From assembly GCA_037355855.1 (NCBI GenBank), contig CM074761.1, positions 4,421,346-4,485,345 of the forward strand: 64,000 nt of DNA, read 5' to 3'. Positions 20,588-30,989 of this stretch are shown here, piece after piece (positions within the stretch are counted from its first letter, which is position 1; each line of letters starts with the position of its first letter). The position numbers and the translations under genes are program-made. The notes under the pieces are model-generated. The model was not told the origin of the DNA and made no database searches. It saw only the letters and a list, made by a program, of their open reading frames with translations. The DNA comes from Pseudo-nitzschia pungens. Its lineage: Eukaryota > Bacillariophyta > Bacillariophyceae > Bacillariales > Bacillariaceae.

Positions 20588-21957
20588 TTACCCTTCAATG
20601 GCAGAAGCTCCGGAAATAATTTCGATAAGTTCCGTGGTAATGCGAGCTTGACGAGCTCTGTTGTATTGAAGGGTCAAAGAATCAATCATTTCATTGGCAT
20701 TGTTGGAAGCGTTTTCCATGGCAGTCATACGAGCGGATTGTTCTGCTGCCGCACTATCCATGAAGCAATGGTAGAGCTGCGTGGAAAGAATGAATTCGTA
20801 CAAGTCGCTCATGGATTCGGCCTTCTCCGAGTCAAAGTCGTACGTGGGAAGGATTTCGGTACCATCCTCGCTGGCTTGCAAGGGAGTGACGACCTTGTAC
20901 ATCTGGTTGTACACGGCAGCGTTCACATAGGAGTTGTAGACCATAACAACGGCATCGTACTCCTCGGCTCCGGCAACGATCAACTCGGTCGCAAGAGCAG
21001 AAGCCAACGCATAAGTTCCGGGGCTCTGGACTTCCGTTGCCGAGCGCGTGATGTTGTCACCAAGGGTTCGTCGCATTTGGGATCGGCCCTTGTCTCCAAT
21101 GATGAGAAGATCGCTTTCCTTTCCTTGAGCGGCCAACTTCTTTACCATGTCTCGGACTCCACGAGAAATGAAAGAGTTGACACCACCACAAAGACCCTTC
21201 TCGGAGGTAAAAGGGACAATGAGGCACTTCTTGGGAAGATCCTCGAAGGTTGCGTCCTCCAACATGGCGGGTTCGGAGTAAATTTCGTACGACCAACTGT
21301 TGAATGGGGTTGCAGCCGCGAGACGGTTTTCATCTCCCTTCAACTTTGCGGCGGAAACCATTTTCATCGACGACGTAATCTTTTTGATGTTCTTCGTCGA
21401 TTGGATTTGGTTGAAAACTAGACGTTGCGGAATCGATCGGGAACAGGATCAAGAGGATGAGTTGAACCGCATTATAGTGATTATTCGCATGCAGTATTTG
21501 GATTTGCGTCATACTTACTTTGCTTCTCGGTGGCCATTCCACGAGTCTGTTGTGTGGCACTGCATTGGCCACAGAAACGCGTGTAGTGTTCAAGTGATAG
21601 TGAAGAAGAAGTGTGAGGGAAAGCTAGGAAGCCGTAACACTAATGATCATTCGACACAACCATGTTCTACTGGTCAAACAATCTAATAGCTTCCATTGGA
21701 AGTGCTCATCTCGTCCATGGTGAGGCGAATTCTCCATTTGAGCAAGCAGCAATATCCTGCTCTCGCTATGACGACAATCGCGCGAGTCGAATCGGCACGT
21801 CCGAGCCCTCCGATAGTGTGGAGAAGCCGAGGTCCGGTAATGACTGGCTCCAAACCTTGATTGCCGGCAAAAATCGAGGTCATGCAGTCATTACTTACAC
21901 TGCCATCACACGGGGGCTAGCCCGTCGAACGAGGTTTCGAAGCGTCGCCATTGTCAT
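20588..21957 (-). CDS. mitochondrial ATP synthase F1 gamma subunit
   Basis: Three exons: 21957-21899, 21559-21519 and 21417-20588, with phases 2 and 1 matching; 309 residues. The gamma subunit is the rotating central stalk of F1-ATPase in the mitochondrial matrix. Exon 1 encodes an Arg-rich amphipathic presequence ('MATLRNLVRRASPRVMAV'), exon 2 'TQQTRGMATEKQ', and exon 3 the conserved N-terminal helix 'STKNIKKITSSMKMVSAAKL', the 'TSEKGLCGGVNS' motif and the C-terminal helix 'ASNNANEMIDSLTLQYNRAR' with 'QARITTELIEIISGASAI'. There is no plastid-type cysteine-loop insert, so this is the mitochondrial form. The 339-bp first intron is the longest in the window; I placed exon 1 by presequence character and matching phase. 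Confidence 0.93.
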
Positions 21958-23007
21958 TAATAGTATCCACTGGTGTGGCGAAGGTGACTGTATTGGTAGG
22001 AGTACTCCAATTGCATACTACAACGCTGAACCAAAGCGCTGTGTCCGTTGTTGCATTTGCGCAACCGTTTGTCTCTCGCTGTTTTTCCAATCTTTTGGGA
22101 TAGCGAACACGAGGCGTGCGGCGTGCGGCGTGCGGCCCACGTTTTACCTAGCCTTACGTACACAGTAAGATACTCTGTCAACATACCCATCATACTAACC
22201 TGTTACGAACCGGTGTTTTGACTGAGAAAACTACATCCATACGGTATTACTCGTAGTACCGGTAACCTTACGTGTATCGGTGCGAAGTACGAGTAACCTA
22301 CTGTACGTCGTTCCTTTCCGCTCAGAACAAGGCAATATCTAATCTATTTGTATTCGGTAAGATCTTACAGTAAGGTTAAGGTTAGTTACTACTTCGTGCT
22401 TCGTAGTTCGGGACTAATTTACGGTAACCTTACAACTAACAAGTTTTCGTACGGTAAGGTTACCGGTAACCTTAGGCGGTAAGGTTTATGAACCGCAGGG
22501 CCTAGGGCCGACGGAAATGGATCTGGATTCTGTATTATTCTGACAGAGAATTCCAAATACTGTATTGGAACCATGCTGTTGTGATAAACATAAGACGAAT
22601 TCCGAATACCATTCTCCTACTAACCAGACCCGTTCGCAACTAGTCGAAAGGGAAGCGTCTGCTTTTTACGTCTAACTAGACAATTAGGACTAACCTGCAT
22701 CTGCAAACGTCGCAGATGCATCATGGACAAAGTATGTCGTTGCATTTGTATTGTGAACGTCGATTGTTCGATGACTACCGGTAAGACTTTTCTGTGCCCT
22801 TTGAACTTTTCCGATCAGGTCTATAATTTCAAGGGCTTGTCGAAGGAAGGTCAACAACCCCAAAGGTCCATTTCTCAGAAATCCTCGTGCTTTAAAAATC
22901 GGTATTTGTTACTAAAAATTGCATGGGACCATTCCATCACAGTTTATTTTCTCTTACGGTATGCAATTCTGGCATAGCGAGTCGTCGTGTTGTAGCTGAA
23001 AAAGGTA
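21958..23007. other. intergenic, very dense in TACCGGTAA/GTAAGGTTAC motifs
   Basis: A 1.05-kb gap between the ATP synthase gamma start and the heme oxygenase 3' end. Positions 22230-22495 have at least ten close variants of TACCGGTAACCTTAC, GTAAGATCTTAC and GTAAGGTTAC. No gene seen. Confidence 0.7.
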
Positions 23008-23823
23008 TTAATGCGGAGACTGTCCGCCGGCAAGATAACCATTGAGTGCACCGCCTCCTCGGAAGGCAGCAAGCGTTTCGTCGGTGCATCTTTTTCGTTC
23101 TTCGGCAGACCATGGTGCTACCATGTCTTCGATATCGCCCTTGACCCGGTCTTTGATCTCGTTTAGGTTTCCGTCCCACTTGTAAAACTCGAGAGTCTTT
23201 CTGTCCAGCAGACGCGCGCTCATTTGCTTCCCAATCATTCTGCCTCCGGCAGTGTGCGCAAAATAGAAATTGTAGTAGTGACATAAAAATTCTGGAATGG
23301 ATCCGGACTCTCCTAATCCCCGAATGAAATCGGCATAGTCTTGCCCGGGCTTGCCGACACACGGCTTCTCGAGGTTGTACTCCTTTACCATGAAGTCAAT
23401 GTCCGTGTCGAGAGCAGCAACACGATCCAGTGGGGAATTTCGAAAGACGGCAAGTTCCTCGTTCTCGTTCACGACATCTTCGATCGCCTTGTATACGTGT
23501 TGTGAATCAACAAGAAATGCCAAATAGTCGTCACGGGTCGTTTCGTATGGTTCTCTCTTTTCCTTTTCGGGTGCCTGCCCTTCTTTGGGTGCCTGGGACC
23601 TCGTGTGCAGCTTCATGGCAGCCCCCCGCAATTCTGTATCAATGAAGCTTACTCTGTCCGCGGTTGCGTCCGCTGATGGAGGAGACATGGACAACGGAGA
23701 GAATACTACGGAGTTCTTACATGCCACACGACCCTGAAGACTCTCGAAGGAGCTGAAGGAAGCGACAAAGGAATTTGTTCCAAACAAGAAACCAGCGGCG
23801 GTGGCAGCAGCGACAGTCTTCAT
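23008..23823 (-). CDS. plastid heme oxygenase (HO1/HY1 type)
   Basis: Intronless, 271 residues. Heme oxygenase opens heme to biliverdin using reduced ferredoxin in plastids. In algae the product feeds bilin chromophores, for example for phytochrome. The N-terminus 'MKTVAAATAAGFLFGTNS' is a signal peptide followed by 'FVASFSSF', an ASAF-like cleavage context for diatom plastid import. The catalytic domain begins at 'ELRGAAMKLHTRSQ' (proximal heme His), continues with 'DYLAFLVDSQHVYKAIE', and has the distal-helix signature 'HYYNFYFAHTAGGRMIGKQM' and 'LEFYKWDGNLNEIKDRVKGD'. The length is normal for plastid enzymes. The tail 'LNGYLAGGQSPH' is short and soluble, with no C-terminal membrane anchor, unlike animal HO1. 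Confidence 0.95.
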   Translation of the reverse strand: MKTVAAATAAGFLFGTNSFVASFSSFESLQGRVACKNSVVFSPLSMSPPSADATADRVSFIDTELRGAAMKLHTRSQAPKEGQAPEKEKREPYETTRDDYLAFLVDSQHVYKAIEDVVNENEELAVFRNSPLDRVAALDTDIDFMVKEYNLEKPCVGKPGQDYADFIRGLGESGSIPEFLCHYYNFYFAHTAGGRMIGKQMSARLLDRKTLEFYKWDGNLNEIKDRVKGDIEDMVAPWSAEERKRCTDETLAAFRGGGALNGYLAGGQSPH

Positions 23824-24278
23824 CTTGCTATCGGTTTCGTACGGTATGTATGCAGCGAATTAAAATTGATCTAAAAGAAAGAATTGTTTGTACCGTGAGT
23901 GTATTGTCGTTAGAAATAATGAAGGCGTTGCTGACCTAATACCACCTTCCTAAAACAGATAGTAGTAGTTGCTTTGAGTGTTGAAGTTGACACGAAGAAA
24001 CATTGCATGAACCGTTCATCTCATCGTTTCTTATTCACTTTTTCTCTCACGCAACTTCCTCCCATGACATACGTACTTTGACGAATTCTGCGCAATTGGG
24101 GGCGGGGGACTTGGATTTCGTTCATCAGGCAAGGGGGATGTTCTCTCAACAATCCAAAGCACTGAGCGCCTCGTAACTTACGTACGGTAACCTTAACTTA
24201 CGGTAAGCTTATGTAGTCCTAATCTTACTCACACGTATTGCCAGAACATTTACGTTTCAACGCTTTTTTAAAAAAAAT
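23824..24278. other. intergenic up to the foldback element
   Basis: A 455-bp gap upstream of the heme oxygenase start, presumably holding its promoter. It has ACGGTAACCTTAACTTACGG-type motifs near 24185-24235. No gene seen. Confidence 0.6.
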
Positions 24279-24288
24279 GTTTTGAGAT
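24279..24288 (+). repeat. left target-site duplication (10 bp)
   Basis: GTTTTGAGAT directly abuts the left inverted-repeat tip. The right flank has GTTTTGAGGT, a 9/10 match. Confidence 0.8.
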
Positions 24289-24551
24289 GGCGCTCGGAAC
24301 GCAGATACGACAAATGAAGTCGAAGGGAACGCAGATGGGGTACTTCGGGTTGGAATTCTTTGGTTGGTACGCTAATAGGGTAATAAACCAAAATGGGGAT
24401 AAATTCGGTACGCAGATCTGGTAATGAAAACAGATGATACTTCCCGCTCTATCCAAATATACAGTAATGTAATATTTTAATGATCCTCAACAGTATTTAT
24501 GAACAGTAGGGCTATAATGATTGCGTCCACCGGGAGAAAAACACGCACGGT
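24289..24551 (+). repeat. left terminal inverted repeat
   Basis: About 263 bp, nearly identical in its outer 165 bp to the reverse complement of the right end; the inner part is diverged with indels. Confidence 0.82.
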
Positions 24552-24645
24552 AAATATGCACGGTAACATGCACAATAACATGCACGATAACATGCACGAT
24601 AACATGCACGATAACATGCACGATAACATGCACGGTAACATGCAA
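24545..24645 (+). repeat. 12-bp minisatellite CATGCACGATAA
   Basis: About eight copies of a 12-bp unit (variants CATGCACGGTAA and CATGCACAATAA). The same unit in inverse orientation occurs at 24977-25070, so the single strand could fold back. Confidence 0.85.
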
Positions 24646-24649
24646 AATG

Positions 24650-24785
24650 GGTACAAACGGGTTCAAACGGGTTCAAACGGGTTCAAACGGGTTCAAACGG
24701 GTTCAAACGGGTTCAAACAGGTTCAAACAGGTTCAAACGGGTACAGCAACCGGTTTCAAACGGGTTCAAACGGGTTCAAACAGTA
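24650..24785 (+). repeat. 10-bp minisatellite GGGTTCAAAC
   Basis: About a dozen copies of a 10-bp unit, with one interruption near 24745. It is matched in inverse orientation by GTTTGTACCC units at 25205-25320. Confidence 0.85.
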
Positions 24786-24976
24786 AGATTTTTGAATCTA
24801 CGTGTTAAATTTTTAACGATTAATCCGGTCGACCCGGTACTTAACTATTGACCGGGTAAACTTTCAATACTAATTAGAATATTTAAGACGGAGATTCAAA
24901 TTAATACATAGAAAACATTTTAATTATCGTATTGACGGTGGGAAATTGTTACTTGAGGTATTTTTTGTTAGTACCG

Positions 24977-25070
24977 TGCATGTTAATGTGCATGTTATCG
25001 TGCATGTTATCGTGCATGCTATCGTGCATGCTATCGTGCATGTTATCGTGCATGTTATCGTGCATCTTAC
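24977..25070 (-). repeat. inverse 12-bp minisatellite (GTGCATGTTATC)
   Basis: About seven to eight copies of the reverse complement of the left-arm CATGCACGATAA unit. Confidence 0.85.
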
Positions 25071-25204
25071 CGTGTACCTTAAGTAACCATTCGAGCTTCA
25101 ATTTTACACAGGGAATAGTTAAAAATTTAACACGTAGATTCAAAAATCTTCTGTACCGGGCGGACGAGGTACAAACGGGTAGTACAGACCGGTCATAGTC
25201 GGTA

Positions 25205-25435
25205 CAACCCGGTGGCAGTACCCGTTTGTACCGGTTTGTTCCCGTTTGTACCTGTTTGTACCCGTTTGTACCTGTTTGTACCCGTTTGTACCTGTTTGTA
25301 CCGGTTAGTACCCATTTGTACCGGGTTGTACTACCAGGTTGACCGGTTTGTACCGAGTTGACCGGTTTGTACCGAGTTGACCGGTTTGTACCGGGTTGAC
25401 CGGTTTGTACCGGGTTGACCGGTCGGCCCGGTACA
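25205..25435 (-). repeat. GTTTGTACCY and GACCGGTTTGTACCGAGTT tandem repeats
   Basis: First a 10-bp unit array (about 25205-25320), then about five copies of a 19-bp unit containing ACCGGTTTGTACCGNGTTG (about 25330-25430). Confidence 0.82.
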
Positions 25436-25684
25436 GAAGATTTTTGAATCTACGTGTTAAATTGTACGATAACATACACAATAACATCCACAGTAATAAT
25501 CATTGTCATAAACGTTCAATAAGTAACCATTTCCAACTGTTTACCGGTAAATATCAATCACCGTATTAAATTTTCAATACACATTAGAACATTTAACATG
25601 GAGATTCAATTTAACACGAATGACCGGGTTAATAGTTCAAAATTTAACACGTAGATTCAACCGACCGGGTACCGGTACAAACGG

Positions 25685-25812
25685 GTAGATTTTTTGCAGT
25701 GGAAACCAGTACTGCAAAAAAAACCGGTTCAAACGGGTACAAACGGGTAGAGTTTTTGCAGTAGAAACCAGTACTGCAAAAAAAACCGGTTCAAACGGGT
25801 ACAACCGGGTTT
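25685..25812 (+). repeat. about 62-bp tandem duplication in the right arm
   Basis: Two copies of a unit containing GAAACCAGTACTGCAAAAAA followed by AACCGGTTCAAACGGGTAC. Confidence 0.8.
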
Positions 25813-25829
25813 TTTTGCAGTTACCATGC

Positions 25830-26055
25830 ACCGTGCGTGTTTTTCTCCCCATGCACGCAATATTGCCCTAGTACTGTTAAATACTGTCAAGCATATAGTG
25901 CAAAATATCATCTGTTTCATTACCAGATCTGCGTACCGAATTTATCCCCATTTTGGTTTATTACCCTATTAGCGTACCAACCAAAGAATTCCGACCCAAA
26001 GTACCCCATCTGCGTTCCCTTTGACTTCATTTGTCGTATCTGCGTTCCAGGCGCC
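25830..26055 (-). repeat. right terminal inverted repeat
   Basis: Reverse complement of the left end; the outer segment 25895-26055 is nearly identical. Confidence 0.82.
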
Positions 26056-26065
26056 GTTTTGAGGT
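26056..26065 (+). repeat. right target-site duplication
   Basis: GTTTTGAGGT, one mismatch to the left copy. Confidence 0.8.
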
Positions 26066-27228
26066 ACGAATTCCCGCATGTCGGAGCACAACATAATTAC
26101 TACGTATCATTATGAAACTACCAGTACGAACTACTACCCGAAACAATGGTTCATTCTATTCTGGATTCGGTGAAAACAACACAGGCAGCAACCATTCCTC
26201 CGTATGACAAGAACAGCAGACACAATAGTTGCTAGCAACAGGAGAGGTACAGAGAGACGAAAACAACCGAAGAAGTAACTAGTAGTAGCAGTAATTACTA
26301 CTAGTACTAGTAGTAGTACTAGTACTAGTAGTAGTGGTCCTCCTCATCACAATGATTGAGGGATTGAGGAGGAGGTATGCCTGCTGATCTTCTTCATAAT
26401 TGTTTTCATTCACAGAATTTGCATACAATATTGGAACTGGATGCCGAGGTAGATGTGTAGGGGAGTTGTTGCAACTTTTGGTATGTTTAATGATATTGGT
26501 TTGGCTCAATTCTGGTACATGAATAGGAGGAGGGTTCAAAAACTTCCTTGAGATCTGTGGTTGTACATGTATCTGAAGGTAATGGTGGATTTAATACATC
26601 GTGTGGGTTGTTCTTGTTTGGTTGTTGCACATATCACACAACTGATGTTTGTCAAATGAATTGACAAATAATGATAGTAAATGACACATCTCACTGAACA
26701 AGGAGGGGAGTTCTCCTCCTGATCGTTGCCCGCCCACTCTACAGAAGAACGGAGACAGTGGTCGAGATAAGACAGCAATCCGTGATTTTAGGTTGGATGT
26801 CACATGAACGCTCATACCGGGGTACGACTCACAAAACCTTTCAGTTGAATGAAGATTCAAAACATGCCATGGAGTACCTGTCTACTAGCCAAGGCAAAGA
26901 AGTTGTATGTACACGTAAGATTACTCCTACCTGTACCGTATCAGTTGCGTTTTCTTAGTACCGTATTACTTGTCACAGGTACAAAGAAAGTCGTATTTCG
27001 TACAAAGTCTGGGTTCCTGACCCGATGGCATCACTTTGATTTTTGATTGATTCATTGTCAACGATCTTCTCCAAATTTTTGTTGTCGTCGGCAACAGATG
27101 ATATGATGGCACAATAAACTCGGTTACGCCCAAAAATTGATTCGAGAGTGGAATACTAATGCAACGAAGCGTCTACAATTGATCTCATTATATCCAAAAA
27201 GCAACGCATCGAAAACAGTAGTTTCAAT
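26066..27228. other. intergenic, no gene seen
   Basis: A 1.16-kb gap containing a TAG/CTA-rich self-complementary tract (about 26280-26340) and AT-rich DNA before the dipeptidase start. Short open frames here have no recognisable similarity. Confidence 0.6.
26280..26340. repeat. TACTAGTAG-rich palindromic low-complexity tract
   Basis: Alternating TAGTAG and TACTAGTACTAG units that could form hairpins. Confidence 0.75.
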
Positions 27229-28788
27229 ATGTCGACAGAAACGAAAGAATTCTCAGCGGACGAGTTTTTCAACCTCGTCGATGAGCACAAAACTATGATG
27301 ATCGACGAACTTGCAAAAGCAGTGGCGATTCCCTCGGTCTCTGCTGAGCTCGACCACCATCTCAATGACATTGTTGAAATGATGGAGTGGACAGGTGCCT
27401 ATATTGAAAAGTTAGGCGGTTCTGTAACAATGGTTGCAAATCCCGTCGCAACTCCGGAATCCCCTTTACCTCCAATTCTTCTCGGAGAATTCAAGACAAA
27501 CGACCCTTCAAAGAAAACAGTATGCGTTTATGGACACTTGGATGTGCAGCCAGCAGCAATCGAAGATGGTTGGGATACAGATCCGTTTGTTCTCACCGAA
27601 AAGGATGGTAAGCTCTTCGGTCGGGGATCCACGGATGACAAGGGACCAGCACTCAGTTGGCTTTGGATCATTTACTTGCATCAAAAGATGGGAGTTAAAC
27701 TACCTGTCAATATCAAGATACTCTTCGAAGGAATGGAAGAAAGTGGTAGCTTAGGTATCTTTGAATTGATCCAAGCAGAAGGAAAACCAGGAAAATTTCT
27801 CGACGACGTCGATTTCTTTTGCATCAGCGACAACTACTGGCTCGGGAAAACAAAACCATGCCTCACGTACGGTCTTCGCGGTTTGGCCTACTTCGAACTT
27901 TCGATTGAAGGTAGCACCAAAGATCTGCATTCTGGGGTTCTCGGAGGAACCGTGTTCGAACCAATGACAGACTTGATTTCGTTGATGGGGACGTTAGTCG
28001 AATCTTCCAGTGGTAAAATCCTCGTGCCCGGTGTCTACGACAGTGTGGCCCCGATCACACCGGAGGAAGAAGCTCTTTACGAGACAATAGATTTTGACAT
28101 CGAAAACTTCAAAGAAGAGAACGGAATAGCAGCAATCAGCGACAAACTTCTGTGCAAGGATAAGAAGTCTCTTCTGATGAATCGGTGGCGAAATCCCACT
28201 CTGTCTCTTCATGGAATTGAAGGGGCATTCAGTGGCAAGGGAGCGAAGACAGTCATCTCGAAAAAGGTTATTGGGAAATTTTCGCTTCGATTGGTTCCGG
28301 ACCAGGATCCGAAGGAAATAGAAAAGCTTGTTAGAACACATCTCGAGAACGAGTTTGAAAAACTCAAGTCACCGAACAAGATGGAAATCGAATTAAATCA
28401 TGGCGCACACGCGTGGCTCTCGAATCCCAACCACCCCAACTATGAAGCTGCTGCCAAAGCTATTGAAATCGTTTACCATGGAGTGAAACCGGATTATACA
28501 CGTGAGGGTGGTTCCATTCCAATCACATCGGCGTTGGAAAACGCGACCGGAATGAACGTGTTGTTGCTGCCTGTTGGCGCCTGTGATGATGGGGCGCATT
28601 CACAGAACGAGAAATACAATGTCGTAAATCTTTTGAACGGTGTGAAAGTATTGGGTACGTATCTTCACGAACTCGGAAAGATCGAGGGACCGAAGCCATC
28701 ATCGTGCAAGTGCCCTACGTTAACGGACGAAGAGTTGATGGTGCCTGGTGCATTCGTTCGTGGCTTTGCCTGCAAGTGTGTCATGTAA
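27229..28788 (+). CDS. M20-family dipeptidase (cytosolic non-specific dipeptidase, CNDP2-like)
   Basis: Intronless, 519 residues. M20 metallopeptidases of this type hydrolyse dipeptides (for example Cys-Gly) in the cytosol with two divalent metals. Metal-site motifs are all present: 'VYGHLDVQPA' (His), 'GRGSTDDKGP' (bridging Asp), 'FEGMEESGS' (general base Glu plus Glu ligand), 'FFCISDNYWL' (Asp) and 'DGAHSQNEK' (His). The dimerisation/lid domain has 'KDLHSGVLGGTVFEPM' and 'TREGGSIPIT'. The length is slightly above the usual 475 residues because of a C-terminal extension with two C-K-C groups ('SSCKCPTL' and 'GFACKCVM'). The start is the ATG directly upstream of the conserved N-terminus. No targeting peptide is obvious. 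Confidence 0.95.
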   Translation: MSTETKEFSADEFFNLVDEHKTMMIDELAKAVAIPSVSAELDHHLNDIVEMMEWTGAYIEKLGGSVTMVANPVATPESPLPPILLGEFKTNDPSKKTVCVYGHLDVQPAAIEDGWDTDPFVLTEKDGKLFGRGSTDDKGPALSWLWIIYLHQKMGVKLPVNIKILFEGMEESGSLGIFELIQAEGKPGKFLDDVDFFCISDNYWLGKTKPCLTYGLRGLAYFELSIEGSTKDLHSGVLGGTVFEPMTDLISLMGTLVESSSGKILVPGVYDSVAPITPEEEALYETIDFDIENFKEENGIAAISDKLLCKDKKSLLMNRWRNPTLSLHGIEGAFSGKGAKTVISKKVIGKFSLRLVPDQDPKEIEKLVRTHLENEFEKLKSPNKMEIELNHGAHAWLSNPNHPNYEAAAKAIEIVYHGVKPDYTREGGSIPITSALENATGMNVLLLPVGACDDGAHSQNEKYNVVNLLNGVKVLGTYLHELGKIEGPKPSSCKCPTLTDEELMVPGAFVRGFACKCVM

Positions 28789-28929
28789 TCGTCGGTTACG
28801 TCCATGGATCCTTACAAGAGCTACCAGCTTAATACGACTACGCAATAAGATAATATTGCGAGAAAACTAAACTCTATCGGTAAGTAATGCGTTGAAAAAT
28901 AATCTAACGGACTCTATGTTACGCGAAAT

Positions 28930-30989
28930 TTAGCCTGTAATTTCCCAAGTCCCAGTTTTGAGGCTCTTCATATCCTTCCGTTGGCCACGGCCACGATTTT
29001 TGTTTTGTGTTTGTCTTTTGTTGCCGCCTTTTCGTCTATCATCTCCTTTGCTTTTGCTGGTATTTTTGGGATTCGGGTAAAATGGCTTGGTGATGGGATT
29101 CGGGTAATCCACTCCAAGATTACAATTGTACTCCATTTGTTGAAACTGGTTCATTTTCCACGGCTCGTGAACAAATTGAGTTGGAACGTCTTTCAACTCT
29201 GGGAGCCAATGGCGCACGTAGTCACCATGCTGATCGTAGTCCTTGCTTTGCTTGACAATGTTGAAACGGTTTAGTCTACCTCCCGTCATGCCAGCAGCAG
29301 AGCACCAGTTCCCGTAGTTCGAGTGCACGTCATGATCCAAGAGAATGCTTTCAAAGTATTCGGCACCATATCGCCAATCTTCATTCAACTCCAATGTCAA
29401 AAACGAGGCGACGTTTTGACGACCACGGTTCGATTGGAAACCAGTAGCAGCGAGTTCGCGCATGTTTGCGTCTACAAGGGGAAATCCAGTCCTGCCTTCA
29501 ATCCACGCCTGGAGATTTTTGTTGTAATGTTTCCACTGCTTGGAACTGTCGATGGTGCCGCCGGGGAAAAAGATTTTGTCGCCGTGTTTCTTAGCGAAAT
29601 ACTTGAAAAAGTCACGCCACAACATTTCGAAAACAACCCCTATCAACCAAGGAAACACATAGATTAAGAATAAAAATGCAATGCACGTGTATCAGTGACG
29701 ACTGAGAAAACAGGATTGGTTTTCGAGGAGAGAAAATGAACATATCACGTACAATATGTGGACTTGTTCGCTACACGCTCTTGTTCATATTTCTTGCATT
29801 CCATGGCCACAAAGCGAGGGGACAGATTTCCGTGCGCGAGCCATGGAGAGAACTATGGTCGACGACAGAGAAAATAATTGATCAGGAGAAACGAGCAAGT
29901 TAGAATCTAATCAGCACACTTCAATGACATCATCGAATCATTCCCACCATAACTTCGTCTATACCGGTAATGGCGGCCTTGACGTACCTTGGTTGAATAG
30001 TCTGCTCCAATCATACCGTTTCGGGTATCAAAATAGTTCCTGAGCAGGTCTTTGTCCCAGATGTAGTCCTTTACCCGTTGTAATGCCACAGTTTCTCCTC
30101 CCTTGAAGCTCATGACTCCTCGGGGATCTTCAGAATTAGCGTGGTCGATTTGATCAGACGTGTAACCCAGATCTTCCAGACTTGGTAGTTCAGTCGAGTA
30201 TTTCTCGACCAACCCAGAGAATTCGGTCGCAGCTGGAAACGAATTCAAGACCTTCGGGACGGGGAGCGGTGCTTTGATTTTGCAGTTTTTCTCTACCTTG
30301 TTCCGGAAAGGCGTGAAAGTGTCGGGCATATCTTCTAAACTCTGGCTGTACGGAAGATCTTTGAGATCGTACATCTACGTGTTGGCAAAAAATCAGAACC
30401 AGACATGTTAGTTTCTGTTCCAAGATCCCGGTGAAGACAACATTATGAATACGGCGAGAACCATGGTTTGACTTACTGTGGATCCCCAAATGGCTTCGCT
30501 AGATTCAAAGAGCTTCTCTACTTTCTTCGCAACGGTCGTTTCTTCAGAGCAAACTTCATCTTGATAGACAAGTTTGCTTGGACTTTTGGAGTTTGCATCC
30601 TTCAAAAGTTTGGAAAAAAAATCTTCTGGTCGTTCGGTGGACACAAGCAACTTGCTCCCTCGTTTTTCCAAAGACCGACGCAGATCTTCAACACTTTCGA
30701 TCACGAACTTTGCTCGTCTCGGACCACATTTTACGGAGCCAAATTCACCTCGTGCATTGTCGCCGAAGATCCGCGGATCGAAGCAAAAGACTGGAACCAA
30801 GTTACTTTCTGTCTTAACGCAGAGGTTCGCAGCACGGTCGAGTCCTGGATTGTCGTGCAATCTCAAATCTCCTAGACGAAACCAGTAGTAAATCGATCGA
30901 CCCTTCGACGCAACTGGGGCTGTCAGACCGACGACGGTTCTTGTACTCATGAGAAGAAGACTGGCTAGAGTGAAGAAGAGAAATTTCAT
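28930..30989 (-). CDS. DASH-type cryptochrome/photolyase
   Basis: Four exons: 30989-30477, 30374-29988, 29852-29753 and 29639-28930, phases 0, 0 and 1; 569 residues. CRY-DASH proteins bind FAD and a folate antenna, repair cyclobutane dimers in single-stranded or looped DNA, and may signal blue light. The N-terminus '[15 protein letters not shown]' is a signal or anchor sequence, compatible with organelle import. The photolyase domain shows '[17 protein letters not shown]', '[11 protein letters not shown]', the small third exon '[18 protein letters not shown]' with 'ANKSTY', then '[18 protein letters not shown]', '[20 protein letters not shown]', '[20 protein letters not shown]' and '[10 protein letters not shown]'. 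The basic tail with 'NRGRGQRKD' resembles the GRGQ-type extension of plant CRY-DASH. Convergent with the dipeptidase gene, 141 bp apart. Confidence 0.95.

Larger units (their letters stand above)
24289..26055. mobile_element. non-autonomous Mutator-like (foldback) DNA element
   Basis: A 1767-bp element bounded by long terminal inverted repeats. The left tip GGCGCTCGGAACGCAG (24289 on) is matched on the opposite strand at the right end by GGCGCCTGGAACGCAG (reading inward from 26055). High similarity continues for about 165 bp and more weakly to 24551 on the left and 25830 on the right (shared GGGAGAAAAACACGCACGGT). Inside lie mirror-image minisatellites: CATGCACGATAA units at about 24545-24645 inverted at 24977-25070, and GGGTTCAAAC units at 24650-24785 matched by inverted GTTTGTACCC units at 25205-25320. 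The block GAATCTACGTGTTAAAT recurs in both orientations (about 24794, 25121, 25446, 25645). No transposase is encoded. Long TIRs plus a 10-bp duplication suggest Mutator-like (MULE) origin; the class is inferred. Confidence 0.82.

Noticed and set aside
20495..21421. 308-codon plus-strand frame opposite ATP synthase gamma
   Set aside because: Antisense shadow of a strongly conserved gene.
24499..25920. Short repetitive open frames inside the foldback element
   Set aside because: They translate minisatellites (MHDN-type repeats) and carry no transposase motif.
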